Origin: Planctomycetia bacterium
Lineage (GTDB): Bacteria > Planctomycetota > Phycisphaerae > Phycisphaerales > UBA1924
Direction: 5' to 3'
DNA: 30,446 bases
Assembly (NCBI GenBank): GCA_005776545.1
Contig: SXOY01000020.1
Coordinates: forward strand, 1-30,446
Below are positions 1 through 7,965 of this stretch, piece by piece (positions within the stretch are counted from its first letter, which is position 1; every line of letters starts with the position of its first letter). The notes beneath the pieces were generated by a model that saw only the letters and a program-made list of their open reading frames with translations, was not told the DNA's origin and made no database searches. The position numbers and the translations under genes were made by a program.

Positions 1-2
1 CT

Positions 3-893
3 TCACCAACAGACATTTATCAGACCATCGCGCTTGTGCATTTGGGAGGTGAGGACTATCAGGCAACGCTACCTCCATTGCGCTGTACAGATACGCCACA
101 GTTCTATTTTGAGGCATTGGGTTCGGGTGGTGCGAGAATTTCACTTCCTGACAACGCGCCCACAATCGTTCTTTCAACGCGTGTTGGTACCTTTGACCCC
201 GCGGCGACGCTTCTCGATGTCGGATTTGAGAGTGGGCTTCCAACTGGTTGGACCACAACTGGTCTCTGGCATGTTTCATCAACCTGCGTGCCGCCCGCGG
301 GATCGTGCGGCAGTGGGGCACGCGCGTATTACGGACGAGATGCTACTTGCACATTTAACACAGGAGCTACTACGTTCGGCAGCCTCATCAGTGCGCCGAT
401 CACCCTCCCCGCACTTCTTCCTGGGCAACACATTACACTTTCGTATTGCCACGGACTTGATACTGAGAACGGCGAAAACGGTGTATCCGACTATGACAAA
501 GCCGAGGTCTGGGTCATTCATCCCGCGGGACAAAATCCGCGAGACTTGCCCGGCGATCGTGCTTCGCCGACAGTGCGTTCCGCGCCGATGGATCAATATG
601 CGGGGCAAACGGTTCGCCTTGAATTCCGCTTCAATTCCGTGAACGCTCAGCAAAACGGCTTCCGTGGATGGCACATTGACAACGTTCGCCTCACCGGTCC
701 CGCGCTGGTCTGCTCGGATCCGCCAACGTGTCCCGCAGATTTCAATGGCGATGATCTGGTGGATTTCTTCGACTACCTCGATTTTGTCAGCGAGTTTGCC
801 AGTGTCTCGCCAGCGGCGGATTTCAATCACGATGGCATCGTTGATTTCTTTGACTACCTCGACTTCGTCGCAGCATTCGCAACTGGGTGTTGA
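3..893 (+). CDS. Secreted protein with anchor-J-like domain and double GC-type dockerin (5' truncated)
   Basis: The frame is open from base 3, so the true start lies upstream of the window; GTG 36 is only an internal codon. After about 60 residues comes a jelly-roll type region: it begins with a phrase like FESGLPTGW, continues with paired Cys in the middle, and ends with GWHIDNVRLTG. That layout resembles the MAM / choice-of-anchor-J fold of secreted peptidases and adhesins. The C-terminus (from base 729) carries two EF-hand-like loops, DFNGDDLVDFFD and DFNHDGIVDFFD, each followed by YLDFV, and ends in Gly-Cys. The first loop has Asp instead of the usual Gly at loop position 6. It is probably an extracellular or surface-held protein. 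Its enzymatic activity, if any, would be in the missing N-terminal part. It is followed 21 bases later by another dockerin protein on the same strand. Confidence 0.8.
   Translation, partial: SPTDIYQTIALVHLGGEDYQATLPPLRCTDTPQFYFEALGSGGARISLPDNAPTIVLSTRVGTFDPAATLLDVGFESGLPTGWTTTGLWHVSSTCVPPAGSCGSGARAYYGRDATCTFNTGATTFGSLISAPITLPALLPGQHITLSYCHGLDTENGENGVSDYDKAEVWVIHPAGQNPRDLPGDRASPTVRSAPMDQYAGQTVRLEFRFNSVNAQQNGFRGWHIDNVRLTGPALVCSDPPTCPADFNGDDLVDFFDYLDFVSEFASVSPAADFNHDGIVDFFDYLDFVAAFATGC
729..893 (+). repeat. Double GC-dockerin module, copy 1
   Basis: Two repeats of about 27 codons that end in Gly-Cys-stop. A Cys sits directly before the first calcium-like loop and another is the last residue. 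The DNA of the second repeat is nearly the same as that at the end of the next gene (3457-3536), so the modules are also a dispersed DNA repeat. Confidence 0.8.
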
Positions 894-947
894 ATTGCAG
901 GCGATGGAAAACACATGAATACGTCAACCAAATCTGAAAGAACACAA

Positions 948-3536
948 ATGAGAAAACCTACTCTAATCTGTCTCGTGAGTGTGAACGCTTGGCGGCTGGT
1001 TGCTAGTTTTCTGATCGTCACAGCGCCAACCGTTGCCCAAGACCTCAATGGAAATTTCCAGCAAGACTCACTCGAACTGCGGAACGGTGCGCCCGATTGC
1101 AACCTCAACGGAACCATCGACAGTGTGGATACTTCCAAGCCGTACCTATCACATCCCATTTCTCTACTCAACGGCGTTGACCAGTTCCAGAACAACGTCT
1201 GGGGGATTGTGCCCTTGGATTTCGATCAGGATGGGCGCATGGACCTGGCGCTCTGTGCGTTCACCAGTACCAACCTCGGTCACATTGCCCTTTGGCATAA
1301 TGAGGGTGGCCCCGCGCTCGTATTCCATTCTGAAATTGCATTTCCCGATGCAAGACCAACAGTCATCACTGCCGCGGATATTGACGGTGACTTGAAAACA
1401 GATCTCATAGCGGGAGATTCCTCGTTCAATCGTGTGTATGTTCTTCGGGCGACCGGTGCGGGCACTTTCGCGCCCCCAGTCACGCTTGCCGGGGATACAT
1501 CTACCAATGGGTCGGTCGGGATCGCGGCCGGAGACCTAGATAACGATGGCGACATTGACATCGCCGCGACATCGTGGGGCACCAACAAAGTCAACGTTTT
1601 TCGGAATAATGGAAACGGCAGCTTTGGCTCCAGTATCCCATACCCAACTCAATACCAGCCTCGTGATGTTGCGATTGGGGATTTCACTGGCGACGGATTG
1701 GCCGACCTTGCGATAGCTAATGAGTTCTACTCATCAGTACCTGCCTCTGCAAACGGTACTGTTACGCTCCTTCGCAATACCGGTAATGCAGTATTCGTGA
1801 CGCATGCAAATCTGCCAATGCCAATTGGCAACGCACCATTCAATTATCAGGCCCGTCCACAGATGGTGGAACTCTGCGATATTGATCATGATGGAGACAA
1901 CGATCTCATCACCTCGTCAAAGCTCAGTAACACTCTTGCCATTCACTTGAACAACGGTCTCGGCGCGTTCACGTTAGGACAGCGATTCGGTGGGATAAAC
2001 ATCGAGGCCAATGCACGTGATATCAGAATCGCAGACCTCGACGGCGACGGTTGGGAAGAAATCGTCTGGGGTGATCCAGACCAGTGTATTGCTGGAGTGT
2101 ACAAAAACTCTGCCGGAACGTTGACGCTTCGGCAGAACCTCGCAACCGCCACAGGTGGATCCCTGTATCTCGGAATCGCCGATTTCAGCGGCGATGGATT
2201 GCCGGACATTGTCTCCGCCAATGATGCGGGTAGAACATTCTCAATTCTCGAAAACAAAGGCCAACTTACTTTTAACACCCCTATTCACCTTCGCCCCGAT
2301 GAATATCCACAACCGGCGTTTTTCGCGGATTTCAATAATGACGGCGTCACCGACATGGGCGCGTTAAGATCAGACTATCTTCAAACGACATGGAATATCG
2401 CAGTGTATCTTGGGCTTGGAAATGCGGTCTTCAACAAGACTGCTATCAGCACTTCAGTCACTGGGTCAAGCACCATTGTTCCCTTCGATGTAAATCATGA
2501 TGGCGACATCGACCTCATTGGCACTGGTGGTCATTGCTACGTCTATCTTGGAAATGGCAACGGGACGTTTCAACCTGCCGTCAACTCCAATCTAGCTATT
2601 GTTGCACTTAGATGTGTGCTCGCGGACCTGAACATGGACACTCACCTTGATATCGCCTGGATGGTCGGCGGCCATCCCGGTAGCTTCCAGGTCAGCCTTG
2701 GCGATGGTGTGTCACGCTTCCTGGCCCCAACCTCATATGTGATGCTCGCAGAAAATGAGTCAGTTGGAGTTGGCGATATCAATGGAGATGGCGCACCAGA
2801 GTTGTTTGCCGGTTTCCGACAGCAGCTCGCGCCTCCTGCAGGCGGCGTGCTTTCCATGCTTCCTAACAACGGCAATGGGACATTTGGAACACGCCAGGAC
2901 CGGTTTATTGTCGGAACGCCGTTAAATCCCGCAGTAGCGGCAATCGCGGTCTCTGATTTCGATGGCGATAACGATGGCGATGTCATTGTTTCAGCAAACG
3001 GACTGAGGCTATATCGAAACCCAGGAGATGGCGTGCTGCCGTCGACTCCGGTTATTGTAAATCAAAACAGCGTGAGCGAACTCTCCGCTACCGACATTGA
3101 TCTTGATGGTGATATCGACTTGTATGGTCGCGGCTTGACCGGCGTTGTGTTCCTGAATTCAGGTTCCGCCGCATTTGGTCCACCAATGTTCATGCATCCC
3201 TATGACTCCAATGCGCGCGGATTCCTGGTGACAGATGTAAACGACGATGGCCGCAAAGACCTGGTAATACGACCGGAAAACTCCTGGGGTACGTTCCTGT
3301 TTCTCAATTTGGCTCAACGCAGTCTGGATGTCAACGTAAATGGCGTCCCCGATGAGTGTGAGACGCCGCGTTGTGTTGCAGATTTCAACGCAGATGGCAT
3401 CGTCGATTTCTTTGATTACCTTGATTTTGTCAGCCAATTCTCTAATAACGCTTTGGCCGCAGATGTCAATCACGATGGCATAGTTGATTTCTTTGACTAC
3501 CTCGATTTCGTCGCCGCATTTGCAACGGGTTGCTGA
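948..3536 (+). CDS. Secreted FG-GAP/VCBS repeat protein (14 motifs) with double GC-type dockerin
   Basis: The frame opens at ATG 915, but ATG 948 is the better start: GAAAG lies 7 bases upstream, and the protein then begins with a typical signal peptide (Arg-Lys, hydrophobic stretch, Ala-x-Ala-like end at TVAQ). I count 14 FG-GAP/VCBS motifs of the form DxDxDGxxD, for example DLDNDGDIDIAA and DFSGDGLPDIVS, spaced about 45-65 residues. Such motifs build seven-bladed beta-propellers in integrin-like proteins. A short DxNxNGxxD stretch lies before the propeller region and another after it (NVNGVPDECE). The last 54 residues are two GC-dockerin loops ending in Gly-Cys. The likely role is extracellular binding or adhesion, with no catalytic motif seen. 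It stands between two other dockerin genes on the same strand. Confidence 0.85.
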   Translation: MRKPTLICLVSVNAWRLVASFLIVTAPTVAQDLNGNFQQDSLELRNGAPDCNLNGTIDSVDTSKPYLSHPISLLNGVDQFQNNVWGIVPLDFDQDGRMDLALCAFTSTNLGHIALWHNEGGPALVFHSEIAFPDARPTVITAADIDGDLKTDLIAGDSSFNRVYVLRATGAGTFAPPVTLAGDTSTNGSVGIAAGDLDNDGDIDIAATSWGTNKVNVFRNNGNGSFGSSIPYPTQYQPRDVAIGDFTGDGLADLAIANEFYSSVPASANGTVTLLRNTGNAVFVTHANLPMPIGNAPFNYQARPQMVELCDIDHDGDNDLITSSKLSNTLAIHLNNGLGAFTLGQRFGGINIEANARDIRIADLDGDGWEEIVWGDPDQCIAGVYKNSAGTLTLRQNLATATGGSLYLGIADFSGDGLPDIVSANDAGRTFSILENKGQLTFNTPIHLRPDEYPQPAFFADFNNDGVTDMGALRSDYLQTTWNIAVYLGLGNAVFNKTAISTSVTGSSTIVPFDVNHDGDIDLIGTGGHCYVYLGNGNGTFQPAVNSNLAIVALRCVLADLNMDTHLDIAWMVGGHPGSFQVSLGDGVSRFLAPTSYVMLAENESVGVGDINGDGAPELFAGFRQQLAPPAGGVLSMLPNNGNGTFGTRQDRFIVGTPLNPAVAAIAVSDFDGDNDGDVIVSANGLRLYRNPGDGVLPSTPVIVNQNSVSELSATDIDLDGDIDLYGRGLTGVVFLNSGSAAFGPPMFMHPYDSNARGFLVTDVNDDGRKDLVIRPENSWGTFLFLNLAQRSLDVNVNGVPDECETPRCVADFNADGIVDFFDYLDFVSQFSNNALAADVNHDGIVDFFDYLDFVAAFATGC
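3372..3536 (+). repeat. Double GC-dockerin module, copy 2
   Basis: Two loops, DFNADGIVDFFD and DVNHDGIVDFFD, each followed by YLDFV. A Cys precedes the first loop and Gly-Cys ends the protein. The second repeat is very close at DNA level to 818-893. Confidence 0.8.
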
Positions 3537-3612
3537 CAAGCAACTCTCTTTGACGTCCCTATGTCTCTTTGCTGATTCTGCTGTTTGACCTATCTTCGAA
3601 AAGGACTCTCCC

Positions 3613-5154
3613 ATGAACATCAAAACTACCATCATCGCTACGTGTCTTCTTCTGACCTCTGCCGCAACCGCACAAATCTCGGAGCGATGGCTTCTCCAGA
3701 TTCCGCGCTTCAAGCCGTCGCGAACTATTGTCGACCAGTCCAGCAACGTGATCGTTGTCGGGACCCAGTGGAACACCACCGTAACGACTTCGGCGATGGC
3801 TGCGTATTGCTACAACCAGGATCGCCAGCTGCTCTGGTCATGGAATAGCGGCCTCTCCGGAAATGACGCCGCGGAAGATGCTGAGTTGTTGCCCGATGGC
3901 TCCCTTGTGATCGCCGGAAATCGCGGCGCACGATGGCTCATCGCAAAGCTCACGCCTCTGCATGTTCAAGCGTGGGCGACGACATATGTTCCCGCAGATC
4001 AACCCATCGCAGATGATGTTCCTTCACGTGTCAAGGTAGATGTCGCGGGAAATGTCTATGTATGCGGCTACACACAGGGTCCGATCACGCAGGATGCCCG
4101 GGTAACCAAATTTGCCGGTACAACCGGTGCGACTATCTGGTCTCAAGTTCGAGGAATTCAAGAGCGATGGGATCGCTTCGAAGATATGGACATTGATGCC
4201 GCGGGAAACGTCGTCTGCGTTGGTGAGGTGGGTGACAGCGATTTGGATGAACAGCTCAAATTGGCGGCTGTTTCTTTTTCGCCTGCAGGTACTCAGCGTT
4301 GGGCTCATTACCTCCTCGGGCAGTGGTCCGATCCGGATCAGTACGGGTTCTTTGAGATTGGTACCGCACGCTCCGTCAAAGTCGCGCCTTCTGGAAATGT
4401 CTACCTCGGCGGCGTTTTTGGTGACGATCTGCAATTCACTGATCTGGCCGCTATCAAGATCTCTCCCTCCGGTGCCCTTCAATGGCGACGGCAATGGAAT
4501 GGCAGCGACGATGGTCTTTATGACCGGGCCTATGCAGTCGCACTGGGAAGACAGGAGCAACTCTATCTGACTGGCGAGACCTTTCAGAATATTGGGTTCA
4601 ACTACTTCAACACGCCGGTCATCGCATACGACACTGCGGGTGTCTTTCTATGGCAAGACATCTTCAATTCGCCACCCGGCAATAACGACAGCGAAGATGT
4701 TGCGATGAACATTCTTGTCGATGAGTTCGATCGCGTGATCATGATCGGGTCTGATTGGACCAAACCCGGACCAGACTACTTCGTTCGTGTGTTTACTCAG
4801 GCCGGAGAGCTTGTTGAAGAAATCTCCGTGGATTCTCCCGGATCGCATTTCGATGTTGATGGTGTTCGCCGCGCTGCGCTTGCGCCGGGCGGCAAGCTGT
4901 TCTTCGCAGGTCGACAGGGAGGCCTGACGCCGATTAATGGAACCACCGGCACAGTCGGACTGATCCAGCTTTCAGTACCAGGATCCGCGTGCCCCGCCGA
5001 TTTCAACGTCGATGGCACGCTCGATTTCTTCGATTACCTTGACTTCGTGGAAGCGTTCGCTTCGCTCTCTATTGCGGCCGACTTCAATGCCGATGCGGTC
5101 ATTGACTTCTTTGACTACCTGGATTTTGTCCAAGCATTTGCTGCTGGCTGCTAG
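3613..5154 (+). CDS. Secreted SBBP-like beta-propeller protein with double GC-type dockerin
   Basis: ATG 3613 is preceded by AAGGA (3601-3605) with 7-base spacing, one of the clearest ribosome sites here. The first 20 residues (Lys-Thr, then a hydrophobic run, then AATAQ) are a signal peptide. The body has about eight repeats of the SBBP kind, such as VDVAGNVYVCGYT and VAPSGNVYLGGVF, with Trp-rich strands between them. This fits a propeller of seven or eight blades. The C-terminus has two GC-dockerin loops; the second, DFNADAVIDFFD, lacks the usual Gly at loop position 6. It ends Ala-Gly-Cys. No catalytic residues were recognised, so a structural or binding role outside the cell is inferred. 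It is the last of three dockerin genes in a row. Confidence 0.85.
   Translation: MNIKTTIIATCLLLTSAATAQISERWLLQIPRFKPSRTIVDQSSNVIVVGTQWNTTVTTSAMAAYCYNQDRQLLWSWNSGLSGNDAAEDAELLPDGSLVIAGNRGARWLIAKLTPLHVQAWATTYVPADQPIADDVPSRVKVDVAGNVYVCGYTQGPITQDARVTKFAGTTGATIWSQVRGIQERWDRFEDMDIDAAGNVVCVGEVGDSDLDEQLKLAAVSFSPAGTQRWAHYLLGQWSDPDQYGFFEIGTARSVKVAPSGNVYLGGVFGDDLQFTDLAAIKISPSGALQWRRQWNGSDDGLYDRAYAVALGRQEQLYLTGETFQNIGFNYFNTPVIAYDTAGVFLWQDIFNSPPGNNDSEDVAMNILVDEFDRVIMIGSDWTKPGPDYFVRVFTQAGELVEEISVDSPGSHFDVDGVRRAALAPGGKLFFAGRQGGLTPINGTTGTVGLIQLSVPGSACPADFNVDGTLDFFDYLDFVEAFASLSIAADFNADAVIDFFDYLDFVQAFAAGC
4990..5154 (+). repeat. Double GC-dockerin module, copy 3
   Basis: Two DFFDYLDFV-containing repeats, the first directly preceded by Cys, ending in Gly-Cys. 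Its codons differ from the other copies at many third positions, yet the core peptide is unchanged. Confidence 0.8.
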
Positions 5155-5211
5155 GCCTCCCGCGTTGCGCCAGAGATACACAGCTGATTTCTCCCCAATC
5201 AGGGTCGAAAT

Positions 5212-5239
5212 TGTGAAAACAATTTTGGCCTTTTTCACA
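5212..5239 (+). promoter_or_regulatory. Inverted repeat TGTGAAAA-N12-TTTTCACA upstream of the sigma-factor unit
   Basis: Two perfect 8-base arms (5212-5219 and 5232-5239) lie 20 bases centre to centre, about two helical turns. A second, smaller dyad AAATTGT-GAAA-ACAATTT (5208-5225) overlaps the left arm. It could be a dimeric regulator site for the unit starting at 5326, or a weak terminator hairpin for the gene ending at 5154. No T-run directly follows the large dyad, which favours an operator. Confidence 0.3.
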
Positions 5240-5242
5240 TTT

Positions 5243-5258
5243 TGGCACGTCGGTGGCG
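5243..5258 (+). promoter_or_regulatory. Possible sigma-54-like -24/-12 promoter
   Basis: TGGCACG (5243-5249), four bases, then TGGCG gives the GG-N10-GC spacing of sigma-54 promoters. The -24 half matches the known consensus fully. The -12 half has one mismatch in TTGC. It would start transcription near 5269, ahead of the ATG at 5326. One match by eye is weak evidence. Confidence 0.22.
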
Positions 5259-5325
5259 TCCTTACTGCAATCAAGCCATCGTGTACTCTTTACAGCAAAC
5301 TGAGTGCATTTATGAGGAGTGTGGT

Positions 5326-6354
5326 ATGCGTTCTTCAATTCTCGTTCCCGTCGTTGTTGGTCTGACCCTTGCAAGTGTGTGTATCCCTGCAATCGCCGTG
5401 CAGCCGGTTGCACTGACGCCACAGGTTGCAAAGCAGCCGAATGCAGCACTTCGGTATTGGAGCATCTTCGCGCAGCTCAATAAAGATCAGGAAGCCAAAC
5501 TGCGCGAAATCGACTTTGACAAACTCCTCACCATCGAGGATGCACGTGCAGCGTTTGCTTCTGCCGGTGTCCCGTTTGGCGGCAGCGAGATCATTGCAAC
5601 TCTGCTGAGCACCACTGAGTTGGAAAAATGTGATTTCGAGATCGATCTCAGCACTGGCCCGTATGCGCTCATGCCACACCTTAGTCAGATTCGCACATGC
5701 GCTCGACTCTTGCGACTGGATGCACGACGCCTGCAGATCGAAGGCGAACATGATGAAGCTGCTTCAAGGATTGCCGCCATGCTGCGATTGTCTTCACATG
5801 TCGCATCCGACAGGATCATGATCTCTTCACTTGTGGGAATTGCAGTTTCAGAATCGGCGTTCAAAGAAGGGACCAGGTTGCTTCAAGCGGGCAAACTCTC
5901 CGCAAACGCAATGACGAGTTTGCAAAGTGCCGTTGCCACTATGAAGAACGAAGACCCGCTCTTGCTTCGAGCGGCAGTCGCCAATGAAGGAAAGGAATTT
6001 CCTGACTGGATCGAGCGGCAATTGGTCGTTCCGGAAGGCATGAAAGCCATTAATGAAATCTCCGCTGCAAATCTGAATGGTGCCGATCCCAAAACCAAGC
6101 CTCCAGAATTCACTGTTGAAGGAGTCAGGGCTGATCTTCCAAGACTTCGTGCCGCATACGCCAGACTGAATGCAGCGTGGGATGCAGCGGATCCAGCGGC
6201 AGAGGCTATCGCTATCGAAAAGGCCTGCATTGCCGGTGAATGCGGCACACTTGCCAAGGTCTGGCTACCCAGCATGAGTAATGCCTACAAGACTCACAAG
6301 CGATTTGTGGAAGGGCGTGATCTCTTTATCAAGCTCGCGAAAGAACATCGATAA
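5326..6354 (+). CDS. Secreted/periplasmic protein of unknown function, upstream of ECF sigma gene
   Basis: ATG 5326 is chosen over an upstream in-frame ATG at 5242 because GAGGAG (5314-5319) lies 6 bases before it and a signal peptide follows directly (MRSS, then a hydrophobic stretch ending near AIAV). The mature protein of about 320 residues looks mostly helical. Its central part reads CARLLRLDARRL, then EGEHDEAASRIAAMLRLSSH, then SLVGIAVSESA. I associate this pattern with planctomycete proteins of unknown function, possibly built from helical hairpins. It ends 6 bases before the ECF sigma factor start, so the two are almost certainly co-transcribed. It may be a sensor or output of that sigma circuit, but this rests on position only. 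Confidence 0.75.
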   Translation: MRSSILVPVVVGLTLASVCIPAIAVQPVALTPQVAKQPNAALRYWSIFAQLNKDQEAKLREIDFDKLLTIEDARAAFASAGVPFGGSEIIATLLSTTELEKCDFEIDLSTGPYALMPHLSQIRTCARLLRLDARRLQIEGEHDEAASRIAAMLRLSSHVASDRIMISSLVGIAVSESAFKEGTRLLQAGKLSANAMTSLQSAVATMKNEDPLLLRAAVANEGKEFPDWIERQLVVPEGMKAINEISAANLNGADPKTKPPEFTVEGVRADLPRLRAAYARLNAAWDAADPAAEAIAIEKACIAGECGTLAKVWLPSMSNAYKTHKRFVEGRDLFIKLAKEHR

Positions 6355-6360
6355 TCCGTT

Positions 6361-6936
6361 ATGCCGTGTCCCGTTGCCCAACTTCTGGTACGAATGCATC
6401 GTGGCGACGAGGTGGCGGCACAATCGCTTTGGCGAACTCACTACAAGAGCTTTGAGGCTTACGCCCGCGCAATTCTTCCGCCGCATTTGGTTTCACATTC
6501 CGCCGATATTGTCCAATCTGTGTTTTGCAATGTGCTCTCTCTTACTTCACGTCGTGTTCGAAGTATCGAGGACGGCGTAGCATTTCTACTGGCAAGCATC
6601 CGCAACCAGTGCGTGTCGCTCATTCGCAGTAATCGCCGTCGAGTGCAACGCGAGCGAAGTAGCGTGAATCATCAGTTGCAACAACCAACTTTCGATGACC
6701 TGGATATCCATGGCGCACTCAGCCTGCTGCCGCGACGCCAACGAGAGATCGTTGTGTTGAAACAAATTGCCGAATTGACGTTCGATCAGATTGAGCGATC
6801 TACGGGCATCAACCGCAACACGGCGGCGTCTATCTATCGCGTCGCCCGCGAGCGACTTCAAGTACTTCTCGCCCAACCAATCGATGTGCCTCGCACTATT
6901 CAATTCAAGGAGGAGTCCATTGAAACCTCTCGATGA
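6361..6936 (+). CDS. RNA polymerase ECF-type sigma factor
   Basis: A 191-residue protein with the two-domain layout of extracytoplasmic-function sigma factors. Region 2 covers about residues 10-95, including SADIVQSVFCNVL and LASIRNQCVSLIRSNRRR. Region 4 covers about residues 115-170, with LLPRRQREIVVLKQ and a helix-turn-helix TFDQIERSTGINRNTAASIYRV. It would direct RNA polymerase to a small regulon. The order (secreted protein, sigma, one-TM protein) suggests a signal-controlled circuit. The last codons overlap the next gene, and the AAGGAGG site of that gene (6907-6913) lies within this coding sequence. The ECF subgroup cannot be assigned by eye. Confidence 0.88.
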   Translation: MPCPVAQLLVRMHRGDEVAAQSLWRTHYKSFEAYARAILPPHLVSHSADIVQSVFCNVLSLTSRRVRSIEDGVAFLLASIRNQCVSLIRSNRRRVQRERSSVNHQLQQPTFDDLDIHGALSLLPRRQREIVVLKQIAELTFDQIERSTGINRNTAASIYRVARERLQVLLAQPIDVPRTIQFKEESIETSR

Positions 6937-7252
6937 ACAACTAGCGTCGCTTGCCTCCGAACTGCAATCAGAAACGCTGTCTCCCTTTCCCTCTCAGCTT
7001 CATTCCTCGTTGCGTCGTCGCAGATTTGTAAATCGCGCAAGGTTTGTTGCCGTTGCCGGCGTTCCGATGTGCCTCTTGGCAGGACTCATCTGGATTTCGC
7101 AAAGCATCCGCTCACAGGCAGGCACCCCAGAAATGCAAATGGTCAGTATGCTCCGAGCCGACCCCTCAAACCTGCCGGCGTCTGCGGCATGGCAGCCTGC
7201 TCAACTAGAACGAGCGGGAATTCGGCCGAACGTCGATTTGTCAGGTTTTTGA
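6920..7252 (+). CDS. Small single-TM protein coupled to the ECF sigma factor (putative anti-sigma)
   Basis: The start is TTG 6920, supported by AAGGAGG at 6907-6913, the strongest Shine-Dalgarno site in the window, 6 bases upstream. It overlaps the sigma gene by 17 bases in another frame, which points to coupled translation. The 110-residue product has an acidic/polar N-terminus (KPLDEQLASLASELQSE), an Arg-rich stretch (LRRRRFVNRARF), one membrane segment at about residues 42-60 and a short outer tail. Genes in this place often encode anti-sigma factors, but there is no zinc-binding HxxxCxxC motif and I do not recognise the family. The anti-sigma role is therefore inference from context. Confidence 0.65.
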   Translation: MKPLDEQLASLASELQSETLSPFPSQLHSSLRRRRFVNRARFVAVAGVPMCLLAGLIWISQSIRSQAGTPEMQMVSMLRADPSNLPASAAWQPAQLERAGIRPNVDLSGF

Positions 7253-7407
7253 TAGCGACCTAAGTTCTTGCAACCAAACAAATTACGAAGATTTTATGTT
7301 TGTTCGGTATACTTCACATCGCATTATGGCTATCTTCTGGGCTGAAGCCAATTGCGTACGTTGGCGGCCCGATATTAACTGCATTACGATGTTGATCGGT
7401 TCACTTC

Positions 7408-7965
7408 ATGTCCTCACGGTCTCAGCCACAATCCCAGTTCTCGCATCCCCATCACAAAGTGGCGGCGAGCTGTGCTTTTGAGCTGTTCGACTCCACACGC
7501 AGGCTTTCAGCAACCAGCATCAACAGTCTTCAAACTCAAGTAGCACAAGCACTTGTGGAGCTGGCGAATAGGCCTGAAGGAGCCTCGCTTTGTAGCGGGT
7601 CGTTGCGAGCAAAGCTCATTGACGATACTGAAATGGCCACTTTGCATCTTCGCCATTCCGGAATCGCCGGTCCCACAGATATTCTCACGTTCGACCTTCG
7701 CCAAACCCCCAAGAGTCCTTTGGACACCGATCTACTTATAGATCTTGACGAAGCTGCCCGTCAGGCTGTCGCTCGGAACCACGCACTCGAATCTGAACTA
7801 CTTCTATACATCATCCACGGCGTTCTTCACTGTCTGGGATTTGATGATCACGACGATGCGCAATTCTCACAGATGCACGCACTCGAAGATCAGGTCCTTG
7901 CGGCAATTGGAATTGGTCCAATCTTCTCCCGCCCAGGCACAGAAAGCCAGGGTGCCAACCCATGA
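7408..7965 (+). CDS. ybeY: Endoribonuclease YbeY (rRNA maturation / ribosome quality control)
   Basis: This is a metal-dependent single-strand RNase family needed for 16S rRNA 3'-end maturation. The signature is at residues 137-148: HGVLHCLGFDDH. The usual YbeY zinc motif is H-x3-H-x5-H; here the third His is one position later (x6), with Asp at the usual place. The upstream strand motif GPTDILTFDL (88-97) is also typical of the family. At 185 residues it is slightly long, with about 20 extra N-terminal residues, and no clear Shine-Dalgarno precedes ATG 7408. Its stop overlaps the next start as ATGA (7962-7965). A ybeY followed by a CorC-like gene is a common bacterial pairing. Confidence 0.9.
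   Translation: MSSRSQPQSQFSHPHHKVAASCAFELFDSTRRLSATSINSLQTQVAQALVELANRPEGASLCSGSLRAKLIDDTEMATLHLRHSGIAGPTDILTFDLRQTPKSPLDTDLLIDLDEAARQAVARNHALESELLLYIIHGVLHCLGFDDHDDAQFSQMHALEDQVLAAIGIGPIFSRPGTESQGANP

Noticed and set aside
279..914. Long minus-strand frame with repeated DEVEVVKEI-like segments
   Set aside because: It is the exact antisense of the dockerin repeats; the apparent repeats only mirror the plus-strand DFFDYLDFV codons. The same applies to the minus-strand frames at 3159-3779 and 4972-5274 and the plus-strand frames at 25615-25800 and 27585-27974.
6281..6580. 99-residue frame overlapping the sigma factor
   Set aside because: Shadow of the ECF sigma gene, which has clear region 2 and region 4 motifs.
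7296..7481. 61-residue frame before ybeY
   Set aside because: No ribosome site, overlaps ybeY and has no recognisable feature. A TATACT at 7308-7313 might be a -10 box, but no -35 is at the right distance.
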